DNA of 64,000 nucleotides from an uncultured Alphaproteobacteria bacterium (GCA_903860975.1 CAIOSI010000048.1:1-64000); one strand, 5' to 3'; counted from the stretch's first letter, positions 26,497 to 35,934 are shown. A program made the numbers and translations. Notes: generated by a model from the sequence alone, not told the origin.

Positions 26497-28350
26497 ATGA
26501 GCCAAACCAGCGTTCCGGGTCTTGAGGCGGCGCCGACGAAACACGCCAAGCTGCTGCAATGGGTTGGCGAGATCGCCGCCCTGACGCAGCCGGATCGTGT
26601 TTTCTGGTGTGATGGTTCGCAAGCCGAGTGGACACGGCTCACCGGTGAACTGGTCAAATCCGGCACGCTTAAGCAGTTGAACCCAGCCAAGCGTCCCAAT
26701 TCCTTTTATGCCGCTTCTGATCCACGCGATGTGGCGCGCGTTGAGAGCCGCACCTTCATCTGCTCAGAAAAGCCGGAAGACGCCGGCCCGACCAACAACT
26801 GGCTCGATCCCAGCGAGATGCGGGCCGATCTGTCGGACCTCTTCAAGGGCTGCATGCGCGGGCGCACGATGTATGTCGTGCCCTTCTGCATGGGACCGCT
26901 GGGGTCAAAAATCAGCGCTATTGGCGTGGAAATCACGGATTCGGCCTATGTCGCCGTATCCATGAAGATCATGACGCGGATGGGCCAAGCCGCCCTCGAC
27001 CAGCTGGGCGAGGACGGCTTTTTTGTACCGGCGGTTCACTCTGTGGGCATGCCGCTGGCCGCAGGCCAGGCCGATGTCACCTGGCCCTGCAATGAGATCA
27101 AATACATCGTCCATTTCCCCGAGACCCGGGAGATCTGGTCCTATGGCTCGGGCTACGGTGGCAACGCACTTTTGGGCAAGAAGTGCTTTGCCTTGCGTAT
27201 CGCCTCTGTGATGGCGCGCGACGAGGGCTGGCTTGCCGAGCACATGCTGATCTTGAAGCTGACCTCGCCGCAGCGCGAAGTCCGCTACGTCTCCGCAGCC
27301 TTTCCAAGCGCCTGCGGTAAGACCAACATGGCCATGCTGCAGCCGACCCTGGACGGCTGGAAGGCCGAGACCATCGGCGACGACATCTGCTGGATGCGCT
27401 TTGGCGATGACGGGCAACTTTATGCCGTCAATCCCGAGGCCGGCTTCTTCGGGGTTGCCCCTGGAACGGGAGAGGCCACCAATAAGAACGCGATCGCCGC
27501 ACTCCACGCCAACTGCATCTTCACCAACGTCGCGCTTACCGATGATGGCGACGTTTGGTGGGAAGGCCTGACCGAAGAGGCGCCCGCCCATCTCATCGAT
27601 TGGAAGGGCCAGGACTGGACGCCGGCCAGCTCAGAGCCTGCAGCTCACCCGAATGCGCGCTTTACGGTCCCGGCTGACCAATGCCCGGTCGTCGCCAGCG
27701 AATGGGAAGATCCCGTCGGTGTGCCGATTTCGGCGATCCTTTTTGGGGGGCGCAGAGCCAGCGCCGTACCGCTGGTCAACGAGGCCCGCAATTGGGCCCA
27801 TGGTGTGTTCATGGCCTCGAATGTGGCCTCGGAAGGCACGGCGGCGGCCGAAAACTCCATCGGAGAACTGCGCCGCGACCCGTTCGCGATGCTGCCCTTC
27901 TGCGGCTACAACATGGGTGACTATTTCGCCCATTGGCTGGCCGTGGGTGCCAAGGCTGATCCCGCCAAGCTGCCCCGGATCTATTTCGTGAACTGGTTCC
28001 GCAAGGACGAGCGCGGCAAGTTCGTCTGGCCAGGTTATGGCGAAAACATCCGTGTGCTGAAATGGATCGTCGAGCGCCTGGAGGGTCGGGCTGACGTGGT
28101 GGACACCCCCATCGGCCTGTTGCCTGCGCCCGGCAGCCTGGATGTCTCCGGTCTCGACCTTACCCAGGCGCAGCTGGATCTTCTGATGACGGTCGATGAG
28201 GACATCTGGCGTCAGGAAGCCGCACTTGTGCCGGCCTTCTACGAACGCTTTGGCGATCGTCTGCCCACCGCACTTTGGGGCGAACTCGATGCCCTGGTGG
28301 CCCGGCTTGGCCACTCCGCCCACAAGTCGACGATGGTGGCGGCCGAGTAG
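26497..28350 (+). CDS. pckG: phosphoenolpyruvate carboxykinase (GTP)
   Basis: The 617-residue enzyme of gluconeogenesis decarboxylates and phosphorylates oxaloacetate to PEP using GTP. It shows the GTP-class kinase loop [13 protein letters not shown], the metal-site region [10 protein letters not shown], and the specific segments [24 protein letters not shown] and [13 protein letters not shown]. The ATG at 26497 follows a GGGAG site; an in-frame GTG seven codons upstream lacks one. It is followed by a clear intrinsic terminator and is transcribed alone. GTP-dependent rather than ATP-dependent PEPCK is the notable point for metabolism. Confidence 0.97.
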   Translation: MSQTSVPGLEAAPTKHAKLLQWVGEIAALTQPDRVFWCDGSQAEWTRLTGELVKSGTLKQLNPAKRPNSFYAASDPRDVARVESRTFICSEKPEDAGPTNNWLDPSEMRADLSDLFKGCMRGRTMYVVPFCMGPLGSKISAIGVEITDSAYVAVSMKIMTRMGQAALDQLGEDGFFVPAVHSVGMPLAAGQADVTWPCNEIKYIVHFPETREIWSYGSGYGGNALLGKKCFALRIASVMARDEGWLAEHMLILKLTSPQREVRYVSAAFPSACGKTNMAMLQPTLDGWKAETIGDDICWMRFGDDGQLYAVNPEAGFFGVAPGTGEATNKNAIAALHANCIFTNVALTDDGDVWWEGLTEEAPAHLIDWKGQDWTPASSEPAAHPNARFTVPADQCPVVASEWEDPVGVPISAILFGGRRASAVPLVNEARNWAHGVFMASNVASEGTAAAENSIGELRRDPFAMLPFCGYNMGDYFAHWLAVGAKADPAKLPRIYFVNWFRKDERGKFVWPGYGENIRVLKWIVERLEGRADVVDTPIGLLPAPGSLDVSGLDLTQAQLDLLMTVDEDIWRQEAALVPAFYERFGDRLPTALWGELDALVARLGHSAHKSTMVAAE

Positions 28351-28376
28351 GCGCCGACTTCCGACCCGAAATGAAC

Positions 28377-28404
28377 AGGGCCGCGCCTGGCCGCGGCCCT
28401 TTTT
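28377..28404 (+). terminator. intrinsic terminator of pckG
   Basis: A perfect 9-bp stem (AGGGCCGCG / CGCGGCCCT) with a 6-base loop is followed by a run of T. It lies 26 bases after the pckG stop. Confidence 0.85.
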
Positions 28405-28427
28405 GATCCCCCAGTGGGCGGCGGGCG

Positions 28428-30368
28428 TCAGCCGTTGGCGACGACGCGAAGGTTGGGTGCAGAGCCCTTATGCTCACCACGGATTTGGCCCACGAGGTCA
28501 AATAGGGCGCGCCGAACCGCATCGACATTGCCTTGATCGGCCAGGGCCTCGAGTTCGGCCAGTTGGGAGGGCAAGACGCGCATGGCGGCGTTGGAGACCA
28601 CTTCGAGCACCTTGTGAGCGCAAGGCAGCGAGCGTTCCGTATCGTCGAGCAGCGCCTCCGTGAGCTTCTCGCCCGGCCTTAGGCCCGTGATCTCGATTTC
28701 AATCTCTTTGCCGGGGGTTCGCCCAGAAAGCGCGATCATCTGACGGGCCAGGTCCATGATCCGGACGGGTTCGCCCATTTCCAGCAGGAACAGTCGTGCA
28801 TCACGGCCTTCGCCTTCGGCGCTGGTGGCGGTCGCGTGCAGGACAAGCTGGCTCGCCTCTGGAATGGTCATGAAGAACCGCTCCATATTGGGATGCGTGA
28901 CAGTCACTGGGCCGCCACGCTCGATCTGCGATTTGAAGATCGGCACGACCGAGCCCGCGGACCCCAAGACGTTGCCAAACCGCACGGCTGAGAAGCGCGC
29001 GCCCTGGCCGCCATTCTGTTGAGCCTGGATGACGGACTCGGCCAGTCGCTTTGTTGCGCCCATCACGTTGGTCGGGTCGACGGCCTTGTCTGTCGAAATC
29101 AGCACCATTTGGCCTGCACCGCAGGCCTTGGAAGCCTCCGTTACGTTCCAGGTTCCGATGACGTTGGTCAAAACGCCCTCGCAAGGGTGTTGTTCGACCA
29201 TCGAGACGTGCTTCAGCGCTGCGGCGTGGAAGACCAGGTCTGGCTTGTGAGCTGCGAACGCGTCCTTGACGCGTGCGGCGTTCCTGACGTCGCAGAGCAC
29301 AGCCTGGCGAGCCATCTGGGGGTGGGTCTCGGCCATCTCGCGGTCAATCTCAAAGAGCGCCGTTTCTGAGAAATCCAGCAGCGTCAGGTGGCCACAATGG
29401 AAGGCTGCAACTTGGCGACAAAGTTCTGCGCCGATGGAGCCGCCGGCACCGGTCACCAGAACACGCCGGCCGCGGATCAGGTTTCCGATCGCTACGCGAT
29501 CAAGTTCGATGGGCTCACGCGCTAAGAGTTCTTCGATGTTGATGTCGGGCATCGGAAGCAGGGTGACGCCTTCGTGTTGGGCAAGCTCGACGATGGAAGG
29601 CAGACGCAGAAGCCGAATGCCGTCGTTCTTCAGTCGCCCGAGTTGGTCAGCGGTGAGCCCCTTGAGACGCCCCGGCTCCTCAAGGAAGAGGATCGCGCGC
29701 GGATAGCGGTTCCAGCGGCGCAGATCGGCGAGCGCTTCATCGAGGTTCTCAAGGCTTTCAATGACACAGACGCCACGCACCTGCTGGCCCACGTCTCTGG
29801 AATCGGAGCCCACGATGCCGACCGGCGAATAGGTGCGGTCATGGCTGCGAGCGATGTCGCGCAGATAGCTGTCAGCCAGTGACGGCGGGCCGATGAGCAA
29901 GAGGGATGGCGACTGGCTGATCCGGTCGATCGCGGTCTTCAGGGGCGAGAAGCTGTCCAGGGCGTGTTCGTGCAGAGCGCGGCGAAAAATACGCACGCCC
30001 ATTGAGCACACCATTTGGAACATTGGTGCCAAGAAGATCGTCGAGCGCGGCAGGCCATGGGCCCGGTCGATGATGAAGACCCAAAGGAGGAAAACGCCAA
30101 CCGTCAGCATCGCGATGCGAGCCAGCACCAAGGCATCGGGGATCGAGGCGAACCGCCAGGGCGAAAGTTCGCGGCGGAACAGCATGGTGAAACCGCCGGT
30201 CAAGACCGCGTAGAGGACGACGAGTTGGGGCAGGTTTAGGGAGCTTGCATCGGCGCTGGCAATGTCAGGGCCGCCCGAGGCCCCCACCAGGAACGCAAGT
30301 GCAAAGGCCACGGCAGCCAAGGTTACGTCGGCGACGATGGTCTGGGCTCGAAAGGCCATGCGCTCCAT
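28428..30368 (-). CDS. CapD/WbpM-type UDP-sugar 4,6-dehydratase, membrane-bound
   Basis: I chose the start at 30368 (MERMAFRAQT), directly before the membrane region; the longer frame adds 37 odd residues. The protein of about 646 residues has four N-terminal membrane helices, a CoA-binding-like Rossmann domain (SLLLIGPPSLADSYLRD), and then the Polysacc_synt_2 dehydratase domain with RRVLVTGAGGSIGAELCRQV and LISTDKAVDPTNVMGATKRL (the altered M-x-x-x-K active site of this class). It makes 4-keto-6-deoxy UDP-HexNAc, the first step to bacillosamine, QuiNAc or FucNAc, for the surface glycan. It is transcribed leftward, head to tail behind the porin gene. Confidence 0.93.
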   Translation of the reverse strand: MERMAFRAQTIVADVTLAAVAFALAFLVGASGGPDIASADASSLNLPQLVVLYAVLTGGFTMLFRRELSPWRFASIPDALVLARIAMLTVGVFLLWVFIIDRAHGLPRSTIFLAPMFQMVCSMGVRIFRRALHEHALDSFSPLKTAIDRISQSPSLLLIGPPSLADSYLRDIARSHDRTYSPVGIVGSDSRDVGQQVRGVCVIESLENLDEALADLRRWNRYPRAILFLEEPGRLKGLTADQLGRLKNDGIRLLRLPSIVELAQHEGVTLLPMPDINIEELLAREPIELDRVAIGNLIRGRRVLVTGAGGSIGAELCRQVAAFHCGHLTLLDFSETALFEIDREMAETHPQMARQAVLCDVRNAARVKDAFAAHKPDLVFHAAALKHVSMVEQHPCEGVLTNVIGTWNVTEASKACGAGQMVLISTDKAVDPTNVMGATKRLAESVIQAQQNGGQGARFSAVRFGNVLGSAGSVVPIFKSQIERGGPVTVTHPNMERFFMTIPEASQLVLHATATSAEGEGRDARLFLLEMGEPVRIMDLARQMIALSGRTPGKEIEIEITGLRPGEKLTEALLDDTERSLPCAHKVLEVVSNAAMRVLPSQLAELEALADQGNVDAVRRALFDLVGQIRGEHKGSAPNLRVVANG

Positions 30369-30656
30369 GCGTCGCGCTCCGCTAACTCTAAGAATCGTCA
30401 AGATAAGCCCGGGGGTACTAGCGTCTACCAAAACCAACGGGATCTGGCGCGCCCGTCGCGAATAAAGCTCCCCGCACACAACGTGATGTGCGTGCGCGAC
30501 ACGTCCGAGCCGTATTTAGGAGCTATCGCCCCCGCATTGAAGCCTAAACGCCAGGCAGCGAAGGCGTTCCAGACGGTGTCGATAGATTTCATTGGAAGGA
30601 TGCTAAGGCTTTTTCAGGGCGCTGATGGGCGCAACCTGAGCGTCAGCCTGAACGCG

Positions 30657-30724
30657 GCGGCAAGCCTTGCCGCTGGGCTCCTCGCCAGGAGCCGGTCAGG
30701 CGGCGGCGCGAACGCCGCCGCCTG
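30657..30724. terminator. three consecutive stem-loops after the porin gene
   Basis: Three perfect stems stand side by side. They are GCGGCAAG/CTTGCCGC (30657-30673), GGCTCCT/AGGAGCC (30676-30693, loop CGCC) and a 12-bp CAGGCGGCGGCG/CGCCGCCGCCTG with a CGAA tetraloop (30697-30724). They lie 7-75 bases beyond the porin stop when read leftward. No T-tract follows, so a Rho-assisted terminator, an mRNA 3' stabiliser or a repeat unit are all possible. Confidence 0.45.
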
Positions 30725-30730
30725 CTGGAC

Positions 30731-31912
30731 TTAGAACAGGACGCCCGTCTCGATCATGGCCCGGGTCTGTTCGGACTTGTTTCCGAACTTGCCAAACTCC
30801 GAGCCGATCGAACCCGAACCGATTTTGGTGTAGGAAAATTCGCCGCGGACGAAATAGGTCTTGATCTGCAGCGTGGGGGTCAGGGTGAAGGACCAGGCAT
30901 CGCTCTTGGTCCCGTAAAGGAGCGCCACCTTCGAGCCGGAAGAGACGATGTACTCCACGCGGCCGGCCAGGTTGAACATCGGGTTGAAGGCGTACTTGGC
31001 CAGCACGGCGCCGCCGAAGGTCGAAGCCGTACTGCCCAGGCCGAATTTGATGTCCTTGGGCGTGGTTGTGTACTGGATATAGGGGTTGATCACCCAAGGC
31101 CCATCGGTGTGGGTCCACATCACGTTCCAGACGGTTCCGTTGTTCTGGGCGACCGGCGTCACGAAGGTCGAGGTCGCGGTCTTGTCGAAGGCACCGGAGG
31201 CTGCGACCGCGATCGTATCCTTCATCGAGGCTGTGTAGGTCACCAGGCCTGAAACTGTGCCGTAGTGATTGGAGTAATAGCCGTCGTTTACCGAAACCGA
31301 CACGGCGAGCGGGCCTTTTGTGTAGTTGGCCTGGACGCCGCGGCTGATCGCCGGCTCCTGGTTCCACAGCAAGCCACGCTCGATGTTCAGGTTTTCAAAG
31401 GTGAAGGTGTATTCGGCACCGATCAGGGTCGGTAGCTCGCCGATCTCGATATTGAAATCCGCGTTCGGCACGATCTTCAGGTAGGCGACAGGCACATAGC
31501 GGAAGGTCGATTCTGTCAGCTTGATGGTGTTGGTGAGCGGCGTGCCAAGCGAGGGGAAGTTGTAGGCCCCGGCCTGAACGTAGAACTGCACAACGCCGTC
31601 GGTCTTCTGGACCTCAATCTGGAAGTTGCCGATGTCACCCTTGTGCTCGTCGTGCACAGACGGCGCCGCGGTCTGGGTCAAGCCGTAGGCTGAGACCTGG
31701 CCGCTCACCCAAATCTTACCCAGCGGGCCCAAGTCGGCGCTCAAGGGATCGGCGTTGGATGACAGCGAGGATGACATTGCAGGTGTCGAGAGCGCCGTTG
31801 GCCCCGCAGGCGCAGCGGCGGCGGCAGGCGTGTCCTCGGCGAGTGCGGCCCCAGCGCCCGCAAACGCCAGTCCGGCTACGCTCGTAATGGCGGCAAATTT
31901 TCTTAACATCAT
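30731..31912 (-). CDS. outer-membrane porin (BBP2 / OmpL-like)
   Basis: The 393-residue protein has a signal peptide (MMLRKFAAITSVAGLAFAGA, cleavage near GAALA-ED). An Ala/Pro-rich N-terminal stretch and then about sixteen amphipathic beta-strands follow, ending in Phe (METGVLF-type end, TGVLF), as required for barrel assembly. Motifs such as WVSGQVSAYGLTQ at the start of the barrel and GELPTLIGAEYTFTFEN resemble the putative beta-barrel porin-2 family. It is probably a general or substrate-specific porin. It is separated from the downstream capD-like gene by the triple hairpin. Confidence 0.85.
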   Translation of the reverse strand: MMLRKFAAITSVAGLAFAGAGAALAEDTPAAAAAPAGPTALSTPAMSSSLSSNADPLSADLGPLGKIWVSGQVSAYGLTQTAAPSVHDEHKGDIGNFQIEVQKTDGVVQFYVQAGAYNFPSLGTPLTNTIKLTESTFRYVPVAYLKIVPNADFNIEIGELPTLIGAEYTFTFENLNIERGLLWNQEPAISRGVQANYTKGPLAVSVSVNDGYYSNHYGTVSGLVTYTASMKDTIAVAASGAFDKTATSTFVTPVAQNNGTVWNVMWTHTDGPWVINPYIQYTTTPKDIKFGLGSTASTFGGAVLAKYAFNPMFNLAGRVEYIVSSGSKVALLYGTKSDAWSFTLTPTLQIKTYFVRGEFSYTKIGSGSIGSEFGKFGNKSEQTRAMIETGVLF

Positions 31913-32494
31913 GATCTATCCCCTTTTCGCCGGCCTCATTGTCCAGGGCGCGCCCTAGTCGACCGTGCGGTTCCATGCTCGCGGCCAGGGCGGGTAGATC
32001 AATGTCGGGCGACGGGCTGAGGCTCTGCATGGCCTGCCTGATCAATGTTTAGGCGCCGCAAACACCCGTCGCTGCTTCTTTGGGCACCGTGGGATGTGCC
32101 TGGCACGTGGGAGGGCGTAGGCGACCACGTCACATCTGAGTCCGGCCGCAAAATCGGCCGCAGATGAGAAAAATATTACGGATTTAGGTGTGCAAGGCGC
32201 TCAAGGGGAGACGTATCTCCCTGCGTATCAACAGCTTCTACCTCAATTCGTCAGCGCAGGCCGTCCGCCGCGAACCTGTTGGCAGCCGGGTGCAGTTAGG
32301 TCCGTGTATTACGTCAAAGCGACCTTTGAACCGGACATTGAAATCGCCGATCGGAACGAGCCGATCGGCACGATGTGCCGTTTGTGTGCCTTCGACATAA
32401 AAGCTTCTTTATAATTTGAATTTTCACCTTATTTTCGATAAAATTAATTTTATAAGGATAGCTAGAAATACGTCTCTTATGAAGCGAGTTTTAT
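31913..32494. other. intergenic region between porin and hipA
   Basis: This 582-base gap holds the porin promoter (leftward) and the hipA promoter (rightward). A hairpin with arms CATCTG/CAGATG and CGGCCG/CGGCCG lies at 32133-32166. GC content falls sharply at 32400-32470, where the sequence is AT-rich and contains a 16-bp palindrome listed separately. No gene is visible. Confidence 0.5.
32438..32453. promoter_or_regulatory. candidate operator palindrome upstream of hipA
   Basis: ATAAAATTAATTTTAT is a perfect 16-bp palindrome within an AT-rich patch 42 bases upstream of the hipA start. It is flanked by CCTTAT/ATAAGG arms. HipB-type antitoxins bind palindromic operators and repress their own operon, so this is a plausible binding site. 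It is inferred from position and symmetry only. Confidence 0.5.
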
Positions 32495-33730
32495 GTGGCA
32501 GCGTCTCTTTGGGGAAAGGTCTACTACAACGACACCTACGCAGGTGAACTGCGTCAGGAGCCGGGTGACCGCTGCGTTTTTACGTACGATCCAACCTACC
32601 TCGAAAACCAAAATCCAGCCATCGCCTTCACGCTTCCACGACGCGCTGAGCCGTTCGTCAACGAACTGGGCCTGCATCCATTCTTCGACAATTTGATTGC
32701 CGAAGGCTGGCTCCGCAATGCACAGGCGCGCGCCCTGAAGATTGATCCGGGCCATCGCTTCGCATTGCTCCTTGCCTTCGGGCGCGACTGCGCCGGCGCG
32801 GTTTCGATCCTTGATCCTGCACCAATTGCCGAGGCGAACCTCGACGTTGGCGATTCGAACTCCACGGCAGCTCTCGCCAGCAGAGCCTCCCTCTCTGGCG
32901 TTCAACCCAAGCTCCTGGCCGTCAAAGAGGGGCGAGGCTTCCGCCCCGCCCGCGCCAATGAGACCTCCCATTTCATCGCAAAGCTTCCGTCTGGAGCGCT
33001 CCGCGATATCGTTGAAAACGAGTACCTGACGACGGTCGCCAGCCGCGCGCTCTTTCCCGACGACAAGTTTGTCGCGCTGCAAATTGCGTCCGTTGAAGGC
33101 GTTGAGGGCAGGGCGCTCCTCGTTGAGCGTTTCGACCGACTCTCGAGCGGTACCAAGAGACACTTTGAGGAGTTCAACCAACTCCTCGGCCGCCGGTCGG
33201 GCGACGACAAATACGTTGCTTCCTACGACGACCTAGGCGCGTTCATCGCAAGCACGCCGGGATGTACGCCCGTCGACGCCTGGCGCCTTTTTCGTCGGAT
33301 CCTCGGATGCTTCATCACCGGTAACACCGATGCGCACCTCAAGAACTTCGCGATGTTCCACACGCGCGATGGTCTGCGCCTGACGCCTGCCTACGACCTG
33401 GTCGCGGTAGCCCTCTATCCCGAGTATCACCAATTGGCGCTCGCGATCGGCAGTGCCGCCAACCTCTCAATCGACGCTGTTCGACCAAAGCACCTCATCG
33501 CTTTGGCTGAGGCTTTCGGTCTCGAAATGGACGTCGCCCTAAAGGCGATTGACGAGATCGGCGCACGCCGTGGCGAGGTCGAGAAAGCCGTCCTTCGCGC
33601 AGGCACAGAGGTCGGCGCGGAGCAGCTGGGAAATAACTTACTCGAACTGATGGAGCGTCGATGGAACGGGAGTTTCGCCTCAACTGGACACTACTTGTCG
33701 AAGAAGCAGTCCGGCGGCGACGGGACATGA
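32495..33730 (+). CDS. hipA: HipA-type serine/threonine kinase toxin
   Basis: The 411-residue protein has the N-terminal HipA couple domain (WGKVYYNDTYAGEL) and a HipA kinase domain. The Ser-containing phosphorylation/P-loop segment is SRASLSGVQPKLLAV near residues 129-143. FIAKLP supplies the ATP-binding Lys, ENEYLTTVASRAL the conserved Glu helix, GNTDAHLKNFAM the catalytic Asp (about 279), and LTPAYDLV the metal-binding Asp. In E. coli HipA phosphorylates GltX and induces persistence; the target here is unknown. The start is GTG; other frames upstream are closed. The antitoxin gene follows and overlaps it by 70 bases, the reverse of the usual hipB-hipA order. Confidence 0.9.
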   Translation: MAASLWGKVYYNDTYAGELRQEPGDRCVFTYDPTYLENQNPAIAFTLPRRAEPFVNELGLHPFFDNLIAEGWLRNAQARALKIDPGHRFALLLAFGRDCAGAVSILDPAPIAEANLDVGDSNSTAALASRASLSGVQPKLLAVKEGRGFRPARANETSHFIAKLPSGALRDIVENEYLTTVASRALFPDDKFVALQIASVEGVEGRALLVERFDRLSSGTKRHFEEFNQLLGRRSGDDKYVASYDDLGAFIASTPGCTPVDAWRLFRRILGCFITGNTDAHLKNFAMFHTRDGLRLTPAYDLVAVALYPEYHQLALAIGSAANLSIDAVRPKHLIALAEAFGLEMDVALKAIDEIGARRGEVEKAVLRAGTEVGAEQLGNNLLELMERRWNGSFASTGHYLSKKQSGGDGT

Positions 33731-34131
33731 GCCTGACTCAGTCGCAGCTCGCTTCGCTGGCGAAGGTGAGCACGCCGACGGTTTCGCGTTTCGAACAAGC
33801 TGAGAAGAACATTCAGCTCTCGACGGTGCTTGCCCTCCTCGAAGTGCTCGGCATGACAGACAAGCGCTCGCTCGTTTTCACGGCTGAGGAGTTTCAGCTC
33901 GAACGCAGAGTAGGAGTGACGTTCTGGGGCCAGGACGGCGAGACGCGCGTTAGCTGTGTCATCTCGCGTGAAGCACTCGATGACCACTTCTCCGAGAGAG
34001 ACCGCCTGAAGCCCGATGCAGCCTTTAGGAAGCGGCGGAAAGAGATCGAAGCGTTTGCCCGCCGCAAATATCTTCGCGGACAGCTGGAGCCTGACGGCTC
34101 GGTTCTCATCCGCACCCTCGACTTGGTTTGA
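33661..34131 (+). CDS. hipB: XRE-family antitoxin fused to a DUF1488 domain
   Basis: The 156-residue protein has an N-terminal Cro/CI helix-turn-helix (DMSLTQSQLASLAKVSTPTV, then SRFEQAEKNI, residues about 22-52), as in HipB. Its C-terminal half (residues about 75-156) matches DUF1488, with GVTFWGQDGETRVSC, ISREALDDHF, and AFARRKYLRG followed by a VLIRTLD end. It overlaps the hipA 3' end by 70 bases. It should neutralise HipA and repress the operon. The DUF1488 half is unusual for a HipB and may sense a ligand or mediate dimer contacts; its function is unknown. Confidence 0.82.
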   Translation: MEREFRLNWTLLVEEAVRRRRDMSLTQSQLASLAKVSTPTVSRFEQAEKNIQLSTVLALLEVLGMTDKRSLVFTAEEFQLERRVGVTFWGQDGETRVSCVISREALDDHFSERDRLKPDAAFRKRRKEIEAFARRKYLRGQLEPDGSVLIRTLDLV

Positions 34132-34383
34132 TCGCCTCACCGAGCCAACGCATTGGCGCGGCCTAGGTCCGCCAGTGAAGATCCTCTTAGGGCTTCTGAT
34201 CCAAGCCAAGTCTGTCCCGACCAACCTCAAGACATCAGATCGCAGCTTCTTCAGGGGACGGTGGACCAGGCCCGCCGCCGGTCAACCCAGCTTCGCTTCC
34301 TCCGCGCTTGGCGCTCCGTGCAGCTCGCTCCCTGCGCGCGAGGTGTGACCGCCGGCTCCATGGCCCGGTCCTTTGGGCGTCCC

Positions 34384-34782
34384 ATGAAGCCGCGGGATGG
34401 TCTCGCGGTGATCGGGATAACCACCGTGAGCTTCCTCTCAACCTCACAGGCCTTCGTCGCTCCTCAGCGCCTGATCCTCACTGAAATTTTCATCTGGAAT
34501 GACATCAGCATCCTGCTCAGCTTTGAGCCCGACTGGCTCGGGCTGGCGGCGGCCGGCATGGATGAGCCCTACGCCCATCTCGAACTTCAGGTTCTCTCGC
34601 CGAAGGAGGCTCCGCTTCCCGTCTCGGATACCGGCTACTGGTCCGAATTCCTCAGCATCGGTGAAGCCGAGGAGGACGGCGGTCCGGTGGCTCTTGCCGT
34701 CGCGCTCTTGGACGAATTCTCCAACACCCAAACATGGCGTGTCCGCTGGGCGCGGTGGGAACAGCAGGCCCTCTTCACTTAG
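34384..34782 (+). CDS. hypothetical protein, start uncertain
   Basis: The C-terminal 90 residues look like a real protein: ILTEIFIWNDISILLSFEPD, then WLGLAAAGMDEPYAHLELQV, then PLPVSDTGYWSEFL. Similar 'AHLE...PLPxTxTGYxSxF' proteins of unknown function are scattered in alphaproteobacterial accessory DNA, from memory. The frame is open back to 34153, but the upstream part is Arg/Ser-rich and unlike a protein. I place the start at 34384, with 34360 an equal alternative. It could be a decayed gene with a lost 5' end. It follows the hipAB pair on the same strand. Confidence 0.45.
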   Translation: MKPRDGLAVIGITTVSFLSTSQAFVAPQRLILTEIFIWNDISILLSFEPDWLGLAAAGMDEPYAHLELQVLSPKEAPLPVSDTGYWSEFLSIGEAEEDGGPVALAVALLDEFSNTQTWRVRWARWEQQALFT

Positions 34783-35136
34783 GGGGAGTCCGGCGCAGTG
34801 GCTTCGGCGAATGTCGTCGATCACTGACATTTGCCTCGTGTCATCGAACGCTGACATCGTCGCATGTCTTCATAAAATTCAGACCGTTGCGGGGCGGGCG
34901 AGCGCCATCGGCGCGTTCACCCCCGAAAAACCTCCTGACGTCGGCGGGCCTTTGCCCTGTTCGGGGTCCTTTGACCCCTGTGACGCGGGCCCAAGGCCCT
35001 ACCAGGTGTTCGCGGTTGGACCGAAAAATGCTGCAATAATCAGCAAATAGCCTAGAAGAGTGGATTTTATATCGCAGATTACTGAATAAATTCAGTGATT
35101 TATTGTTATAAGCGCCGGGCTCAAAAGCCGGCGCGT
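34783..35136. other. intergenic region with dyad and hairpin
   Basis: No gene is visible in this 354-base gap. GC content drops at 35030-35110. A perfect dyad ACTGAAT-AA-ATTCAGT lies at 35081-35096, and a GC-rich hairpin follows at 35112-35134. The dyad could be a regulator site, but no adjacent promoter is clear because the flanking genes converge here. Confidence 0.4.
35112..35134 (-). terminator. probable terminator of the SDR gene
   Basis: The stem GCGCCGG...CCGGCGC with a loop around CTCAAAAG lies just beyond the SDR stop read leftward. It is followed by an A/T-rich but not pure T stretch (TTATAACAATAAA), so termination strength is uncertain. Confidence 0.45.
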
Positions 35137-35934
35137 CTAACGCGCGACAAGCGCGCTGTAGCCCAGATGCGATCCGCCATCGACGAGCAGGGTCTCGCCG
35201 GTGACATGCCGCGAGGCCCTTGAGGCAAGGAAGACCGTTGAGGCAGCGATGTCATCGGGCGTCGAGGCGACCTTCAGCGGGGTGCTGGCCGCGGCGTTGG
35301 CGCGGATGCGATCAGCGGCGGCCTCTCCGAGGCCCTTGCCGAACCAAGGTGTGTCGATAAAGCCGGGGCAGACGGCGTTGACGCGAATCCTCGGGGCAAG
35401 CGCTCGGGCCAGAGAAAGCGTCATCGTGGTCAAAGCCCCTTTTGAGGCGGCATAGGGCACAGACGAGCCGATGCCGGTCACCCCTGCGATCGAGGCGGTG
35501 TTGACCACCGCGCCAGGTTGCGGCGCCGCTTCCAGAAGGGTTCGGCAGGCGCGGACCATCTGATAGGCTCCGACTACATTGACGGCATAGAGGTCCAGGA
35601 AGTCCTGGCCCGACACCGCATCGAGGTCGGCATGATTGGCAAACCTGGTCGTGCCGGCGTTGTTGAAGAGTGCATCGATGCGGCCGAAGGGCTCGGCCGC
35701 AGCGGCGATCTTTTTGCAGTCATCGTCTTTGGCGACATCGCCTTGGACGAGCACAGCCTTGACGCCGTGAGCCTCCACCAAGCGAGCGGTCTCTTCTGCT
35801 TCATCCTGGCTACGCGCGTAGTTGATGATCACAACCTTGGCGCCCTGGCGCGCGGTCTCCACGGCGATCGCCCGGCCCAAGCCCGTCGAAGCGCCGGTCA
35901 CCACCACCACGAAATCTTCGCAACCGCCCGACAT
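35137..35934 (-). CDS. short-chain dehydrogenase/reductase
   Basis: The 265-residue classical SDR has the cofactor motif VVTGASTGLGRAIAVE (TGxxxGxG) at about residues 12-27, a preceding catalytic Ser in NTASIAGVTGIGSS near 141, and the YAASKG catalytic Tyr-Lys near 156-161. The C-terminal VNAVCPGFIDTPWF and GETLLVDGGSHLGY are standard. VIINYARSQDEAEE after strand 2 suggests NADP(H) preference. It resembles 3-oxoacyl-ACP reductase or glucose 1-dehydrogenase members; substrate unknown. It is divergent from queF. Confidence 0.9.
   Translation of the reverse strand: MSGGCEDFVVVVTGASTGLGRAIAVETARQGAKVVIINYARSQDEAEETARLVEAHGVKAVLVQGDVAKDDDCKKIAAAAEPFGRIDALFNNAGTTRFANHADLDAVSGQDFLDLYAVNVVGAYQMVRACRTLLEAAPQPGAVVNTASIAGVTGIGSSVPYAASKGALTTMTLSLARALAPRIRVNAVCPGFIDTPWFGKGLGEAAADRIRANAAASTPLKVASTPDDIAASTVFLASRASRHVTGETLLVDGGSHLGYSALVAR

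Noticed and set aside
30483..30734. An 83-codon plus-strand frame upstream of the capD-like gene.
   Set aside because: It runs through the triple hairpin, lacks a ribosome site and has no recognisable domain.
33661..34131. DUF1488 part of the antitoxin as a separate overlapping gene.
   Set aside because: The frame is continuous from the helix-turn-helix to the end with no ribosome site between the two parts.
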